NCBI RefSeq assembly: GCF_016862515.1
Contig: NZ_BONC01000010.1
Coordinates: 88,235 to 152,234 of the forward strand
DNA: 64,000 bases
Origin: Asanoa iriomotensis
Lineage (GTDB): Bacteria > Actinomycetota > Actinomycetes > Mycobacteriales > Micromonosporaceae
Direction: 5' to 3'
Part shown: positions 33,102 through 44,100 of the stretch, one piece after another
How positions within the stretch are numbered: the stretch's first letter is position 1
Layout: the number at the start of each line of letters is the position of its first letter
Notes under the pieces: model-generated
What the model was told of the DNA's origin: nothing
The model's input: the letters and a program-made list of their open reading frames with translations, nothing else
Database searches by the model: none
Position numbers and translations under genes: made by a program

Positions 33102-34037
33102 TCAGGCGAACAGCGCGCTGACGGACTCTCCGTTGTGGATGCGGCGCATGGCCTCGGCCAGGGCCGGGGCGATCGAGAGCACCGTCAGTTGCGGGACGCG
33201 TTTTTCGGCCGGGATCGGGACCGTGTTCGTGCAGACGATCTCGCGGACCCCGTCCAGCGTCGCCAGGCGGTCCAGGGCGTCCTCCGCGAACAGGCCGTGG
33301 GTGCAGACCAGGCGGATCGAGCGGGCCTTGAGCTGGTGCAGGTGGTCGACCAGCTCGATCACCGTGCTGCCCTTGGCGATCTCGTCGTCCAGGACGATCA
33401 CGTCGCGGTCCGTGACGTCGCCGATGACCGCGCTGATGCGGACCCGGTCCTGGAAGCGTTGTTTCGCGCCCGCCGCCACCGGTGTGCCGAGCATCCGCGC
33501 GAACGCCGCCGCTTCCTTCGCGTTGCCCAGGTCCGGCGAGACCACGACCGTCTCGCTCAGGTCCTCGCCCTTGAAGTGGGCGGCCAGCTCGCGCAGCGCG
33601 TGCAGGTGGTCGACCGGGATGCTGAAGAAACCGTGCACCTGCGGCGAGTGCAGCGTCATCGCCAGCACGCGGTGCGCGCCCGCCGACACCAGCAGGTCCG
33701 CGACCAGGCGGGCGCCGATCGAGATGCGCGGCGCGTCCTTCTTGTCCGAGCGGGCGTACGCGAAATGGGGCAGCACCACCGTGATCCGCCCGGCCGAGGC
33801 GCCGCGGGCCGCGTCGATCATGAACAAGAGCTCGACCAGGTTCTCCTGGGTCGGCGCGACGATCGGCTGGATCAGGAAGACGTCGCGCTCCCGGCAGTTG
33901 GCCTGCAGCTGCACCTCTAGGCAGTCGTTGGCGAAGCGGGAGATCCTGGTCGGCAGCAACGGCACGCCCAGGTGGGCGCAGATGTCCGTTGCCAGCTCGG
34001 GATGGGCACCACCGCTGAAGACCGCGATCTCGCGCAC
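33102..34037 (-). CDS. prs: Ribose-phosphate pyrophosphokinase (PRPP synthetase)
   Basis: The 311-residue enzyme makes PRPP from ribose 5-phosphate and ATP. It shows [19 protein letters not shown], the ATP/Mg region [47 protein letters not shown] and the PRPP loop [17 protein letters not shown]. Several positions differ from standard bacterial Prs (for example KKDAPRISI for RKDRPREPI, and [13 protein letters not shown] for SPDVGGVVRARAF), so this is likely a divergent second copy rather than the housekeeping enzyme. GTG 34037 fits the family N-terminus. Divergent from glpK with 38 bp between starts. Confidence 0.85.
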   Translation of the reverse strand: MREIAVFSGGAHPELATDICAHLGVPLLPTRISRFANDCLEVQLQANCRERDVFLIQPIVAPTQENLVELLFMIDAARGASAGRITVVLPHFAYARSDKKDAPRISIGARLVADLLVSAGAHRVLAMTLHSPQVHGFFSIPVDHLHALRELAAHFKGEDLSETVVVSPDLGNAKEAAAFARMLGTPVAAGAKQRFQDRVRISAVIGDVTDRDVIVLDDEIAKGSTVIELVDHLHQLKARSIRLVCTHGLFAEDALDRLATLDGVREIVCTNTVPIPAEKRVPQLTVLSIAPALAEAMRRIHNGESVSALFA

Positions 34038-34075
34038 GGATTCGATCCTATTCGGGCGCCCACCGGCCCGGCACA

Positions 34076-35542
34076 ATGGCCCGCATGCCGCACGTCGCCG
34101 CGATCGACCAAGGGACCACCTCCTCCCGCTGCATCGTCTTCGACGCCGACGGCGGGATCGTGTCCGTCGCCCGGCGCGAGCACCGCCAGCGCTATCCGCA
34201 GCCTGGTTGGGTCGAGCACGACGCCGCCGAGATCTGGGCCGACGTGCGCGCCGTCGTGGACGAGGCGGTCGCGGGATACGACATCGCCGCGCTCGGCATC
34301 ACCAACCAGCGCGAGACCACCGTGGTCTGGGACCGGGTCACCGGCGAGCCCGTGCACCACGCGATCGTCTGGCAGGACACCCGGACCGAACCGATTCTGC
34401 GTACGCTCGCCGACCGTGCCGACGAGATCCGCCGGATCACCGGGTTGCCGCTGGCCACCTACTTCGCCGGGCCCAAGGTGCGCTGGCTGCTCGACCACGT
34501 CGACGGGCTGCGCGACCGCGCCGAGCGCGGTGACGTGCTGTTCGGCACCATCGACAGCTGGCTGATCTGGAACCTGACCGGCCGGCACGTCACCGACGTC
34601 ACCAACGCCAGCCGGACGCTGCTGATGGACCTGCGCACCCTCGACTGGAGCCCGGACCTGCTCGACGCCATGGGCGTGCCGCGGGCGATGCTGCCCGAGA
34701 TCCGGCCGTCGGCCGAGGTCTACGGGACGGCCCGCGGCGGGCTGGTGGACGGCGTGCCCGTGGCCGGCGCGCTCGGCGACCAGCAGGCGGCGCTGTTCGG
34801 GCAGGCCTGCTTCCAGCCCGGCGAGGGCAAGTGCACCTACGGCACCGGCAGCTTCCTGCTGGTCAACACCGGTGCGACCCCGGTGGTGTCCCGGCACGGG
34901 CTGCTCACCACGGTCGGCTACCAGGTCGGCTCCGGCGCGCCCGCGTACGCCCTGGAAGGCGCGATCGCCGTGACCGGCGCACTGGTCCAGTGGCTGCGCG
35001 ACAACCTCGGCCTGATCGGCAGCGCCGACGAGATCGAGGCGCTGGCGGCGTCGGTCGACGACAACGGCGGCTGCTACATCGTGCCGGCGTTCTCCGGGCT
35101 GTTCGCGCCGCACTGGCGCGGCGACGCGCGGGGCGTGATCGCCGGGCTGACCGGCTACATCACCCGCGCGCACGTGGCCCGCGCGGCGCTGGAGGCGAGC
35201 GCCTGGCAGACCCGCGAGGTGGTGGACGCGATGAACGCCGACACCGACGTGGCCCTGCGCCGGTTGCGGGTCGACGGCGGGATGACCGTCAACGACCTGC
35301 TCATGCAGACGCTGTCGGACGTGCTCGACCTGCCGGTGGTGCGACCGCGGGTCACGGAGACGACCTGCCTCGGCGCGGCCTACGCGGCCGGGCTCGCGGT
35401 GGGTTTCTGGCCGGACCTCGACGCGTTGCGCGCGCACTGGCAGGCCGACCGCGACTGGCAGCCCCTCGTGGACAAGGCCCGCCGCGAGCGCGAGTGGGCA
35501 CAGTGGCGCAAGGCGGTGTCCCGTACCCTCGACTGGGTCTAG
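34076..35542 (+). CDS. glpK: Glycerol kinase
   Basis: The 488-residue FGGY-family kinase phosphorylates glycerol to glycerol 3-phosphate. Motifs: [15 protein letters not shown] (phosphate 1), [45 protein letters not shown], and the [36 protein letters not shown] adenosine/FGGY region. The start may be ATG 34076 or ATG 34085. No glpF or glpD is adjacent. It ends 2 bp from the convergent purC stop. Confidence 0.93.
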   Translation: MARMPHVAAIDQGTTSSRCIVFDADGGIVSVARREHRQRYPQPGWVEHDAAEIWADVRAVVDEAVAGYDIAALGITNQRETTVVWDRVTGEPVHHAIVWQDTRTEPILRTLADRADEIRRITGLPLATYFAGPKVRWLLDHVDGLRDRAERGDVLFGTIDSWLIWNLTGRHVTDVTNASRTLLMDLRTLDWSPDLLDAMGVPRAMLPEIRPSAEVYGTARGGLVDGVPVAGALGDQQAALFGQACFQPGEGKCTYGTGSFLLVNTGATPVVSRHGLLTTVGYQVGSGAPAYALEGAIAVTGALVQWLRDNLGLIGSADEIEALAASVDDNGGCYIVPAFSGLFAPHWRGDARGVIAGLTGYITRAHVARAALEASAWQTREVVDAMNADTDVALRRLRVDGGMTVNDLLMQTLSDVLDLPVVRPRVTETTCLGAAYAAGLAVGFWPDLDALRAHWQADRDWQPLVDKARREREWAQWRKAVSRTLDWV

Positions 35543-35544
35543 TT

Positions 35545-36375
35545 TTACCAGGGTTCGCCGGTGAGCCGTTCGTAGATGTCGATGTAGCGCGCCCGGGTCA
35601 CCGCCACGACGTCGGCCGGCACCGGTGGCGGCGTCGACTTCTTGTCCCAGCCCGCCTCGGTCGCCCAGTCGCGGACGAACTGCTTGTCGAACGAGAACTG
35701 GGCGCGCCCCGGCTCGTAGTCGTCGGCCGGCCAGAACCGCGACGAGTCCGGGGTCAGCACCTCGTCGGCCAGCACGAGGGCGCCGTCGGGCGCGCGACCG
35801 ATCTCGATCTTGGTGTCCGCGATCAGCACGCCGCGCTCGGCCGCCAGCTCGGCGCCCCGCCGGTAGACGGCCAGCGTGATGTCCCGGATCGCCTCCGCGG
35901 TCTCCCGCCCGACCTCGGCGATCACCTGGTCGAAGGAGATCGGCTCGTCGTGTGCGCCGGCGGGCGCCTTGGTGGACGGCGTGAAGATGGGGTCGGGCAG
36001 CCGGGCCGCCTCGACCAGGCCGGGTTCGAGCGGCACCCCGGAGACCGTGCCGGTGCGGTCGTACTCCCGCTTGCCGCCGCCGGTCAGATAGCCGCGGGCG
36101 ACGCACTCGACCGGCAGCATGTCGAGCCGGCGGACCCGGATCGCCCGCCCGGCGAACTCGGCCGGCACGTCGGTCCACGAGATCACGTGGTTGGGCACGA
36201 TGCCGGCGAGCTGCTCGAACCACCACAGCGACAGCCGGGTCAGGATCGCGCCCTTGTCGGGAATCGGCGTCGGCAGGATCACGTCGTAGATGGACAGCCG
36301 GTCGGACGCCACCAGCACGAGCTCGTCGCCGTCGGCGTACACGTCACGGACCTTGCCCTGGTGCACCAGCTCCAC
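35545..36375 (-). CDS. purC: Phosphoribosylaminoimidazole-succinocarboxamide synthase (SAICAR synthase)
   Basis: The 276-residue enzyme catalyses step 8 of purine synthesis (CAIR plus aspartate plus ATP). It has the PurC opening [38 protein letters not shown], the signature [19 protein letters not shown], and [12 protein letters not shown] with [15 protein letters not shown]. Length is normal. Other purine genes are not adjacent, though the PRPP synthetase two genes away feeds the same pathway. Confidence 0.95.
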   Translation of the reverse strand: MELVHQGKVRDVYADGDELVLVASDRLSIYDVILPTPIPDKGAILTRLSLWWFEQLAGIVPNHVISWTDVPAEFAGRAIRVRRLDMLPVECVARGYLTGGGKREYDRTGTVSGVPLEPGLVEAARLPDPIFTPSTKAPAGAHDEPISFDQVIAEVGRETAEAIRDITLAVYRRGAELAAERGVLIADTKIEIGRAPDGALVLADEVLTPDSSRFWPADDYEPGRAQFSFDKQFVRDWATEAGWDKKSTPPPVPADVVAVTRARYIDIYERLTGEPW

Positions 36376-36467
36376 GATTTCAGTAGATCACGGGCTGTTG
36401 ACACCCGTCGGTACGGGCGGTCTAGTTGACGGTCCGGTAACTTGCCCCGACAGCGAGGAGTCCGCGC

Positions 36468-37721
36468 GTGCGCACCTTCCCCTGCCGGCCGGTGGTCGCG
36501 TTGCTCGCGGCCGTCTCGCTGCTGGCCGGCGGCTGCTCGGCGGGTCGCGAGGAAGGGTCGAGCGGCCCGGTGACGATCTCGGTTTTCTGGTACGGCGACC
36601 AGGCGCGCGCCGAACGCACCGAGGCGGCGCTCGAGCTCTACTCGACCCGGCACCCGGGCACCACGTTCAAAATCACCTGGCAGGGTGCGCAGGGCTACTA
36701 CGACCGCCTGGCCACGCAGGCGGTGGGCGGCAACGCGCCCGACCTGTTCCAGATCGACGACAGCCGGCTGGTCGACTACGCCAACCGGGGGCTGCTGCTC
36801 GACCTGAGCGCGGCGGCCACGGACGGCCGGATCGACGTCACGGCGTTCCCGCCGGGGCTCGCCGGGTACGGCACCGTCAACGGCAAGGTGGTCGGGGTGG
36901 CCGCCGGCGCCGAGACCCCGGCCCTCGTCTACAACCGCACCATGGTCCGCGAGCTGCGGGTGGCCGAGCCGAAGACCGGTATGACCTATCCGCAGCTGTT
37001 CACCTGGGCCGCGGAGGTCGGCGAGGAGAGCGACGGCGAGATCGCGGGCCTGGCCGACGGGTCCGGCGACCTCGACGCGTACTGGATGTGGCTGCGGGCG
37101 CAGGGCAAGGACCTCTACGAGGGCGCCGCGCCCGGCTTCGCGCCCGGCGACACCGCACGGTGGTTCGCGATGTGGCAGGAGGCCCGCGCGGCCGACGCGA
37201 TCGCCCGCCCGGCCGGCGAGCGGGCCCTGACCGAGGGTGCGGCCGTCGCCGCGTTCGGCTGGTCCGCCGAGTTCCCGGCCTGGCAGCAGCGCGACGACGA
37301 CGATCTCGCGCTGGTCGCCCGCCCGGGCGACACCCGCGCGCAGTGGTCGCGGGCTTCCTACTACTGGGCTGGCTACCGCGGCACCCGGCACCCGGACGTG
37401 CTCGCCGACGTCGTCAACTTCCTGACCAACGACCCACAGGCCGGGCGCCAACTCGGCGACGTCCGGGGTTTCGCGCCGAACCTGGAGGTGCGCGAGGCCA
37501 ACGCCACCGACCTGGCCGACGGGCCGGCCCGCACCGCGCACGAGTTCGAGAGCGCGATGCGTGACCGGATCGGCCCGTCGCCGGCCCCGCCGCCGGCCGC
37601 GCACGCCAAGCTGCGTGAGCTGCTGGCCGCGGCGGCCGCGACCGTGGCGAGCGAGAAATACAGCCCGGACGACGCCGCCGCCGAGTTCTCCCGCGCGGCC
37701 GCCACCGCCCTGGCGAGCTAG
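36468..37721 (+). CDS. Orphan sugar-type ABC substrate-binding lipoprotein
   Basis: The 417-residue protein has a lipoprotein signal with lipobox LLAGGC (C23) and the solute-binding family 1 fold (TISVFWYGDQARAERTEAALELYSTRHPGTTFKITWQGAQGYYDRLATQAVGGNAPDLFQIDD pattern). No permease or ATPase gene is next to it, so it either serves a transporter encoded elsewhere or acts as a sensor. It starts 92 bp from the divergent purC start. It ends overlapping a small convergent membrane-protein gene by 4 bp. Confidence 0.88.
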   Translation: MRTFPCRPVVALLAAVSLLAGGCSAGREEGSSGPVTISVFWYGDQARAERTEAALELYSTRHPGTTFKITWQGAQGYYDRLATQAVGGNAPDLFQIDDSRLVDYANRGLLLDLSAAATDGRIDVTAFPPGLAGYGTVNGKVVGVAAGAETPALVYNRTMVRELRVAEPKTGMTYPQLFTWAAEVGEESDGEIAGLADGSGDLDAYWMWLRAQGKDLYEGAAPGFAPGDTARWFAMWQEARAADAIARPAGERALTEGAAVAAFGWSAEFPAWQQRDDDDLALVARPGDTRAQWSRASYYWAGYRGTRHPDVLADVVNFLTNDPQAGRQLGDVRGFAPNLEVREANATDLADGPARTAHEFESAMRDRIGPSPAPPPAAHAKLRELLAAAAATVASEKYSPDDAAAEFSRAAATALAS

Positions 37722-37969
37722 CCGCGCTTGCGGCTCCGCTTGGTGACGAGCACGACGGCGAGCACGATCAGCGCGATCACGACCAGGCAGCAGAGCAGGC
37801 TGCCGACGCCGAGGAAGCCCAGGCCGCCACGCCGGCGGCGGGCCGCCTCGTAGACGATCTCGGACGTGCCGGACGTGCTGGCCCAGGCGACGGCGGGCAC
37901 GAAGACGGCCAGCGTCGCGGCGGTGACGACCGCGCCGACCCGGCCGGCCCATTTGCGGAGGAGTTCCAT
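37718..37969 (-). CDS. Small membrane protein (83 aa)
   Basis: The protein has an N-terminal hydrophobic segment ending in an Ala-x-Ala-like site (AVFVPAVAWAST, possible signal peptide), a short exposed loop (SGTSEIVYEAARRRRGG), and a C-terminal helix (SLLCCLVVIALIVLAVVLV) followed by a basic tail (TKRSRKRG). This organisation, with a charged cytoplasmic tail, looks real, but no family is recognised. It diverges from the large FtsX-type permease genes. Confidence 0.55.
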   Translation of the reverse strand: MELLRKWAGRVGAVVTAATLAVFVPAVAWASTSGTSEIVYEAARRRRGGLGFLGVGSLLCCLVVIALIVLAVVLVTKRSRKRG

Positions 37970-38118
37970 GTAGCCATCCTGCGGTGCGGGCGCAAGTGCC
38001 GTCGCATCGGGTCACGGGGCAGACACGAACAGAAGATCGTGACAACCTCTCCGCACGGTGGTCGCGTCCACCAGGGAGTGTCCGGCGGCGCAGCCGGGCT
38101 CGGTCGACAGGAGCGGGG

Positions 38119-41100
38119 ATGTTCGGTCTGATCGTGCGCGCACTCGCCAGCCGGCGGGCGCCGTCGATCACCCTGTTCCTGCTCACGGTGCTCTCCGCCG
38201 GCGCGGCCGCCGCGGCACCGCAATACATCGCCGCCAGCACCCGCGACCTGGCCAGCGCGTCGGCGCAGGCGGCACCGGTCGCCGACCGGGCGGTCTTCAT
38301 GCGGCGCGGCATCGACACCCGAGACCTGCGCCCCGACACGGTCAGCCAGGCCGAGCAGGAGGTCTCCGCGGCGATCGGGCTGCCGGCGTTGTCCGTGCAC
38401 GGCACCTGGATGGTCAACGGCTCGGTGGTGCGGGGCCGGGACAGCAACACGATGCTCCTCGTCCACCGCAGCGGGTTCTGCGCCGAGGTGGTCCTCGACG
38501 GCACCTGCCCCAGCCGGCCCGGCGAGATCGCGGTCAACGAGGCCACGGCCCGGCTGCTCGGTGTCAAGGCCGGCGACCGGCTGCGCTACGCGCCCGGTTA
38601 CGAGCAGCGGCCGCTGACGGTCTCCGCCGTCTACCGCATCGCGGACCCCTACTCCGACTACTGGGCCGCCGCGCGGTTGGTCGACGCCTCCCGGGCGCAG
38701 CCGGCACCGCTGCTCACCACGCCCGAGACCATCGTGGCCGCGCAGCCGCAGACGACCACGCTGGTCGTCGACGCGGTGGCCGGCGGCGACCTGTTCGCGC
38801 GGACCGCGCCCCTGGCCGTGCGCGACCACGTCATCGACGCCGGCCGGCAGCTCGGCCAACGCGGCTTCGAGCCGGAGACGCCTCTGCGGGTGCTCGCGGT
38901 CAACATCTACAACAGCCAGCTCGACATCGTGTACGCGGTGCCGATCAGCCTGGTCGAGCTGCTCGCGTTCTGCTGGATCGCGCTGTTCCTGGCGGTCCGG
39001 CACGGCGCGCTCGAGCGGCACCGGGACATCGGCCTGCTCAAGCTCCGCGGCGCCGGCCGGGCCCGCATGCTCACGCTCACCCTCGGCCAGAGCGCACTGC
39101 CGATGCTCGCGGGCGGCCTGGTCGGGTTGGCCGCGGTGCTCCCGCTGCGGGCCGGCACCGGCATCGGGGGCATGTCCGCCACGACCACCGACCTGCTCTC
39201 CGTCGCGGCGGCGACCGTGACCGTGGTCGGCGCGATCCTGGCCGCCGCGATCGCCGAGCGGCGGGCGCTGTCGGCACCGGTCGGGCTGCTGATGCGCGCG
39301 GTGCCGCCGCGGCACGTCGGCTGGCGATACGGCGCGGTCGACGGCGTGCTGGTCATCCTCGCGCTGGCCGGCGCGTACGAGGCGTGGTCCTATGCCAGCC
39401 GCGCCCCCGTGGCGGGCACGACCCAGCAGAGCACCTGGCTGGCCCTGCTCGCGCCGGCCCTGCTGGCCTTCGCCCTGGGTGTGGTGCTGGCCCGCGTCGT
39501 CGTGCCGGTGGCCGCCCGGGTCGGCCGGCGGGCGTTGCGGGCCGGCCGGCTGGGTGTCGCGTTCACCGCGACCGAGTTGGCCCGCCGACCCGCGGTGCCG
39601 CGGCTGACCGCCCTGTTGACCGCTGCCGTGACGCTGTTCTGCGTCGCGGTGACCACATCGGACACCACGACGCGGTCCGGCGCCGAGCGCGCGGCCAACG
39701 AGATCGGCGCCGACCAGGTGCTGCTGGTGACCGCGCCGAGCCGGGGCGCGCTGCTCGCGGCGACCCGGGCGGTCGACCAGCAGGGCCGGTTCGCGATGGC
39801 CGTCGTCGCGTCCGAGGACGCGGGGGTGCTGGCCGTCGACGCCACGCGGCTGGCCACCGTCGCCCGCTGGCGCGGCGAATACGGCGGCGCCGACGCCGCG
39901 GCGGTCGCCGCCCGACTGCGGCCCGAGGCGCCTGCGCCGCTGACCGTGAGCGGCGAGCGGCTGACGCTGACGGCCGCCGCGCCGCGGGGCAGCGCCACGG
40001 TCAAGGCCACCCTCGCCGCCGCCGGCGGCGCGGTGGTCACCGTGGATTTCGGTCGGGTCAGCGGCGCCCGCGCCGACTACAGCCGCCCGGCGGAGGGCTG
40101 CGCCGCCGGCTGCCGGCTGGTCTCGTTCGAGATCGTCGGCAAGGGCGCCGTCCGGCCGGTCGCCGAGCCACCGGCCACACAGCCGCCGGACGCGGCGCCG
40201 ACCGTCGAGCCGGAATATCCGGCGCCGGACGCCGTGCTGTTCTCCGCGTTGCGCGGCGCGGACGGCGGCGTCGACCAGGCGACGTTCGCCGACCGGTCCC
40301 GCTGGCGCACCGCGGTCGGCGCCGGCCCCGCACCCGCGGCGGTGTCCGTCACCCCGCAGGGTCTGGTCATCACGCCGGGCCGGCCGGTCGACAGCGATCC
40401 GTACGTGTTCGTCGACGACAGCCCCGAACGACTGCCCGCCATCGCCGCCGGTGTCCGCGGCGCCGAGTTCGCCGCCTCCGACCCGCACGTGCTGGCGTTC
40501 CCGGGCATCGCGGTGCCGATTTCCGTCGCGGGGGCGGCGCGTGCGGTGCCCCGGGTCGGGCGCGACGCCGTGCTGATCGACCTCGAGACCGCCGACCTGA
40601 TGGGCGGCGACCTCGGCGGCGGCGAGTCGCTGCAGGTGTGGGCGACCGATGCGGCGCCCGCCGACCTCGCCGAGCGGCTCGCGGACCACGGCGTGACGGT
40701 GTTCGGCAGCGGCACGATCGCGGCCCGGGCGGAGAGCTACTCGCGCCAGGCGCCGCCGTCCACGATCCGGTTCCAGTTGCTGGCGGCCGCGGTGATGGTG
40801 CTGTTGTCGGCCGGAGCGCTGGGTGTCATCGTCGCGGTCGAGCGCCGGCCGCGCGGCGGCGAGCTCGCGTCGCTGCGCCACCAGGGGCTCACGGCGCGCA
40901 CCGCACGGCGGGCGATGTTCGGCGGCTACCTGATGGTGGCGACCGTCGCGCTGGTCGCCGGGGTGCTCACCGCGCTGCCCGCGCGCACGATCCTCGCCGC
41001 GCCGCTGTCCGCGTTCCCCGACCGCTGGGACGTGCTGCCCGCACCGCCCGCCGTGCGCCCCGGGCCGCTGCTGCTCGCCGCGGCCGCCGCCGCGCTGGTG

Positions 41101-41163
41101 TTCGCCCTGGTCGTGGCGCTCGCCTCGGGACGGCCGCGGCGCGACGGTGGGGAGTCGGCATGA
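38119..41163 (+). CDS. Large FtsX-type ABC transporter permease, first of pair
   Basis: The 1,014-residue protein has an N-terminal helix (SITLFLLTVLSAGAAAAAPQYIAAS), a large extracytoplasmic domain, a block of FtsX-like helices (LVELLAFCWIALFLAVRHGALERHRDIGLLKLRGAGRARMLTLTLGQS), a second extracytoplasmic domain (about residues 560-880) and C-terminal helices (LAAAVMVLLSAGALGVIVAVERRPRGGELASLRHQGL). Such permeases act with an ATPase in mechanotransmission or export. No ATPase gene is nearby. ATG 38119 follows AGGAGCGGGG. The stop overlaps the next start (ATGA). Confidence 0.82.
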   Translation: MFGLIVRALASRRAPSITLFLLTVLSAGAAAAAPQYIAASTRDLASASAQAAPVADRAVFMRRGIDTRDLRPDTVSQAEQEVSAAIGLPALSVHGTWMVNGSVVRGRDSNTMLLVHRSGFCAEVVLDGTCPSRPGEIAVNEATARLLGVKAGDRLRYAPGYEQRPLTVSAVYRIADPYSDYWAAARLVDASRAQPAPLLTTPETIVAAQPQTTTLVVDAVAGGDLFARTAPLAVRDHVIDAGRQLGQRGFEPETPLRVLAVNIYNSQLDIVYAVPISLVELLAFCWIALFLAVRHGALERHRDIGLLKLRGAGRARMLTLTLGQSALPMLAGGLVGLAAVLPLRAGTGIGGMSATTTDLLSVAAATVTVVGAILAAAIAERRALSAPVGLLMRAVPPRHVGWRYGAVDGVLVILALAGAYEAWSYASRAPVAGTTQQSTWLALLAPALLAFALGVVLARVVVPVAARVGRRALRAGRLGVAFTATELARRPAVPRLTALLTAAVTLFCVAVTTSDTTTRSGAERAANEIGADQVLLVTAPSRGALLAATRAVDQQGRFAMAVVASEDAGVLAVDATRLATVARWRGEYGGADAAAVAARLRPEAPAPLTVSGERLTLTAAAPRGSATVKATLAAAGGAVVTVDFGRVSGARADYSRPAEGCAAGCRLVSFEIVGKGAVRPVAEPPATQPPDAAPTVEPEYPAPDAVLFSALRGADGGVDQATFADRSRWRTAVGAGPAPAAVSVTPQGLVITPGRPVDSDPYVFVDDSPERLPAIAAGVRGAEFAASDPHVLAFPGIAVPISVAGAARAVPRVGRDAVLIDLETADLMGGDLGGGESLQVWATDAAPADLAERLADHGVTVFGSGTIAARAESYSRQAPPSTIRFQLLAAAVMVLLSAGALGVIVAVERRPRGGELASLRHQGLTARTARRAMFGGYLMVATVALVAGVLTALPARTILAAPLSAFPDRWDVLPAPPAVRPGPLLLAAAAAALVFALVVALASGRPRRDGGESA

Positions 41164-44100
41164 TCGGCGTGATCGTCGACCTGCTCCGCGCGGCCCGCGG
41201 GCGCACGGGCGTGCTGCTGCTGCTCGGCGCGCTGCCGGTGGCGGCGGCGGTGGCCGGCCCGGCCTACAGCGCCGCGGCGGAACGCTCGGTCGTCGCGACC
41301 GAGGTGGCCGCGGCCGCACCCCACGAGACCGTGTTCGGCATCCGGCCGTCTGCCGACGTCGCGGAGACGGGCGACAGCTTCGAACGGCTCGGCGCCACCC
41401 AGTTGGTCACCCCCGGGTTCGACCTCTACTTCGGTGCCGCCTTCGCCGTCGCACCGCGCGACCGCGACCTCGCGTGGCAGCTTTCCTACCGCGACGATGT
41501 CTGCGCACACGTCACCCTCGACGCCGGGCGCTGCCCGACGGGCCGGGGCGAAGTGATGATCGGCTTCCAGAGCGCGGCCCAACTCGACGCCGGGGTCGGC
41601 GACACGGTCTCGCTCCGGCAGTCGCGGTTCGACACCGTCGACGGCGCCGCCCAGCTCGTCCGGGTCGGCCGGGCCGTCTCGGTCTCCGTCGTCGGCGTCT
41701 ACCGGCCGATCGAGCCGGCCGCGCCCTACTGGGGGCCGCTCTCGCCGTTCCCGCCCGGCCTGTTCAGCGACCCGAAGGTGCGCACCACCGCGACCATCGA
41801 GCGGATCGGCGTCGAGCCCGTCTACGGCTCCCGGGCCACCGGCCGGCTCTTCCAGCTCGAGGTGCCCGAGGCACAGTCCTACGACCTGGTCGCCGATCCG
41901 GCCCAGCTGACGGTCGACTGGGTCGACGGCTACCGGGCCGAGATGGCGGACCTGCAGGCCAAGGCCAGCGGGCTCGACGCCCTCCTGGTGCCCGGCACGG
42001 ACGGCCTGATCGACCGGATCGGGCAGAGCCGGTCGGCGGTGCGCTCGCTGGTGCCCTGGCTGGCGCTGATGGTCGTACCCCTCTGCTGGTTCGTGATCTT
42101 CCTGGCTGCCGCGTCCGGAGCCGAGGCGCGCCGCACCGAGCTGGGCCAGGTCGCGGTGCGCGGCCTGCCGGTGCCGCACCGCTGGTGGCTCGCCGCGGGC
42201 CCGGACGCGGTCGCGGTGTTGGCCGGCGCGCCCTTGGGTTGGTTGGCGGGCCAGTACGTGGGCGCCCTCGCGGTGCCCGGCGGCGACGTCGACCTGGGTC
42301 TGGGCAGCAGCCTGCGCCGGTTCGCCCTCGTGGCGGTCGCCGGCGCCGTGCTGGCCGTGGCGCTCGCCTACCGGCCCTTGGTCGCCGGCCGGGCCGTCGA
42401 CCTGCTGCGCCGGGTGACCCGGCAGGGCGGGGTGTGGCGGTCGGCGACGGTCGACGCGATGGTGGTCGCGCTGGCCGCGTTCGCCGTCGTCGAGGCGCGC
42501 ACCGGCAGCGGCCCGATCCGCGGCGGTCTCGCATTGCTCGCGCCCGCCTTGCTGATCCTGGCCGGTGCGCTGCTCGCCGGGCGCCTGCTGGCACCGGCCG
42601 CGCGCCGGATCGGCCGCCGGGCGCTGTCCGCGGGCCGGCTGGCGGGCGCGCTCGCGGGCATCGAGCTGTCCCGGCGGTCGGCGCCCCGGCGCGCGGTGAC
42701 GCTGGCCGTGCTCGGCGCCGCGCTGCTCTGCTTCACCGTGCTCGCGGTCGACGCCGGCGACGCCGCCCGGGCCAACCGCGCCGCTGTCGAGCTCGGCGCT
42801 GATCGTGTGCTCGACGTCAACCTGGTCAGCGGCGGCACCCTGCGCGCAGCCGTGCGCGCCGCCGACCCCGAGGGCCGCTGGGCGATGGCCGCGGTGGCCA
42901 TTCCGACGACCGGCTCCGGGCCGCCGACGGTCGCGGTCGACACCGACCGGCTGGAGACGGTCTCCGTGGGCGGCGCCGTGCCCGCCGACCTCGTCAGCCG
43001 GCTCCGCCCGCCGGTGGCGCCGTCGGTCACGATCACCGGCAACCGGATCCAGGTCGACGCGACCGTGGCGATGCCCGGTTCCGATCCCGTCCGCGGCGGG
43101 TTCCGGCCGGGTTCTAAGCCGGAGCTGCGGGCCGTCGTGCAGCCGCCGGGCGAGACCGAACGCCCGGTGCCGATGGGCGACCTCCAACTCGGCCGGCACC
43201 GGTATGCCGGCAACCTGCCCGCCTGCGACGCGGGTTGCCGGCTGATCGCCCTCGAGGTCGAGCCGGTGCCCTCGACGCTCGCGCTCACCGTGCACGAGAT
43301 CCGGCAGCTCGCGCCGGACCAGGTGGTGGCCGACGGCGCCGTGCTCGGCGACCCGACCCGCTGGCGGGGGTCCACACAGGACAACGTCACGGCGACCGCG
43401 CCGAGGCTGACCGCCGAGGGCGGCGTGGCCACCGTCGAGATGGCCACCAGCAACGCGCCGCAGCGGCTGACCGTGGCCGACGTGCCCGAGGTGCTGCCCG
43501 TGCTGCGGACCGACTCCGCGACGGCCCGGGAGACCGACACCGGCTGGGCGGTGGCGACGCCCGGCCACACGGAGCCGGCACCGGCGACGGCCGTCGGGTC
43601 CCTGCCGACGCTGCCGGGTGTCGGGGCCTCCGGGCTGCTGGCCGACCTCGACTATCTGGACCGGGCCGCACCGATGGGTGCCGGCGGGCGGCCCCAGGTC
43701 TGGCTCGGCCCGGACGCGCCCGCCGACGCGCTGAACCGCCTCGCCGACGCGGACCTGACCGTGTTGGGCGAGACCGCCGCGAGCGACCGGTCCGCCTACA
43801 CCGACCGCTCGGGCGCCGCGCTGGCCGCCCGCTACGAACTGGTCACCGCGGCCTTCGCGGCCCTGCTGGTGCTGCTCGGGCTGGGCCTGGTGGCGGCGGT
43901 CGAGCGCACGGGCCGGTCGACTCGCGGCCGGATGCTGCGCGCCCAGGGCGTGGCAGCCGCGACGCTGCGCGCCGCCGCCCGGCGCCAGAGCATGTGGCCG
44001 ACCCTGGTCGGCGTGCTGGTCGGCCCGCTGCTGGCGGTGGCGGCCTGGGCGGTCGCGGGCCCGGCCACCCCGGTCTTCCTGGACGACTCCTGGCCGGTGG

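Noticed and set aside
38058..41160. Open frame extending the second FtsX-type permease 3.1 kb upstream to give a 2,049-residue protein
   Set aside because: The upstream part is Arg/Ala/Gly-rich sequence out of phase with the first permease gene. The ATGA overlap at 41160 marks the real start.
37777..41319. Minus-strand 1,180-residue open frame
   Set aside because: Low-complexity Arg/Gly/Ala/His composition antisense to a strong membrane-protein gene; a product of high GC at third positions.
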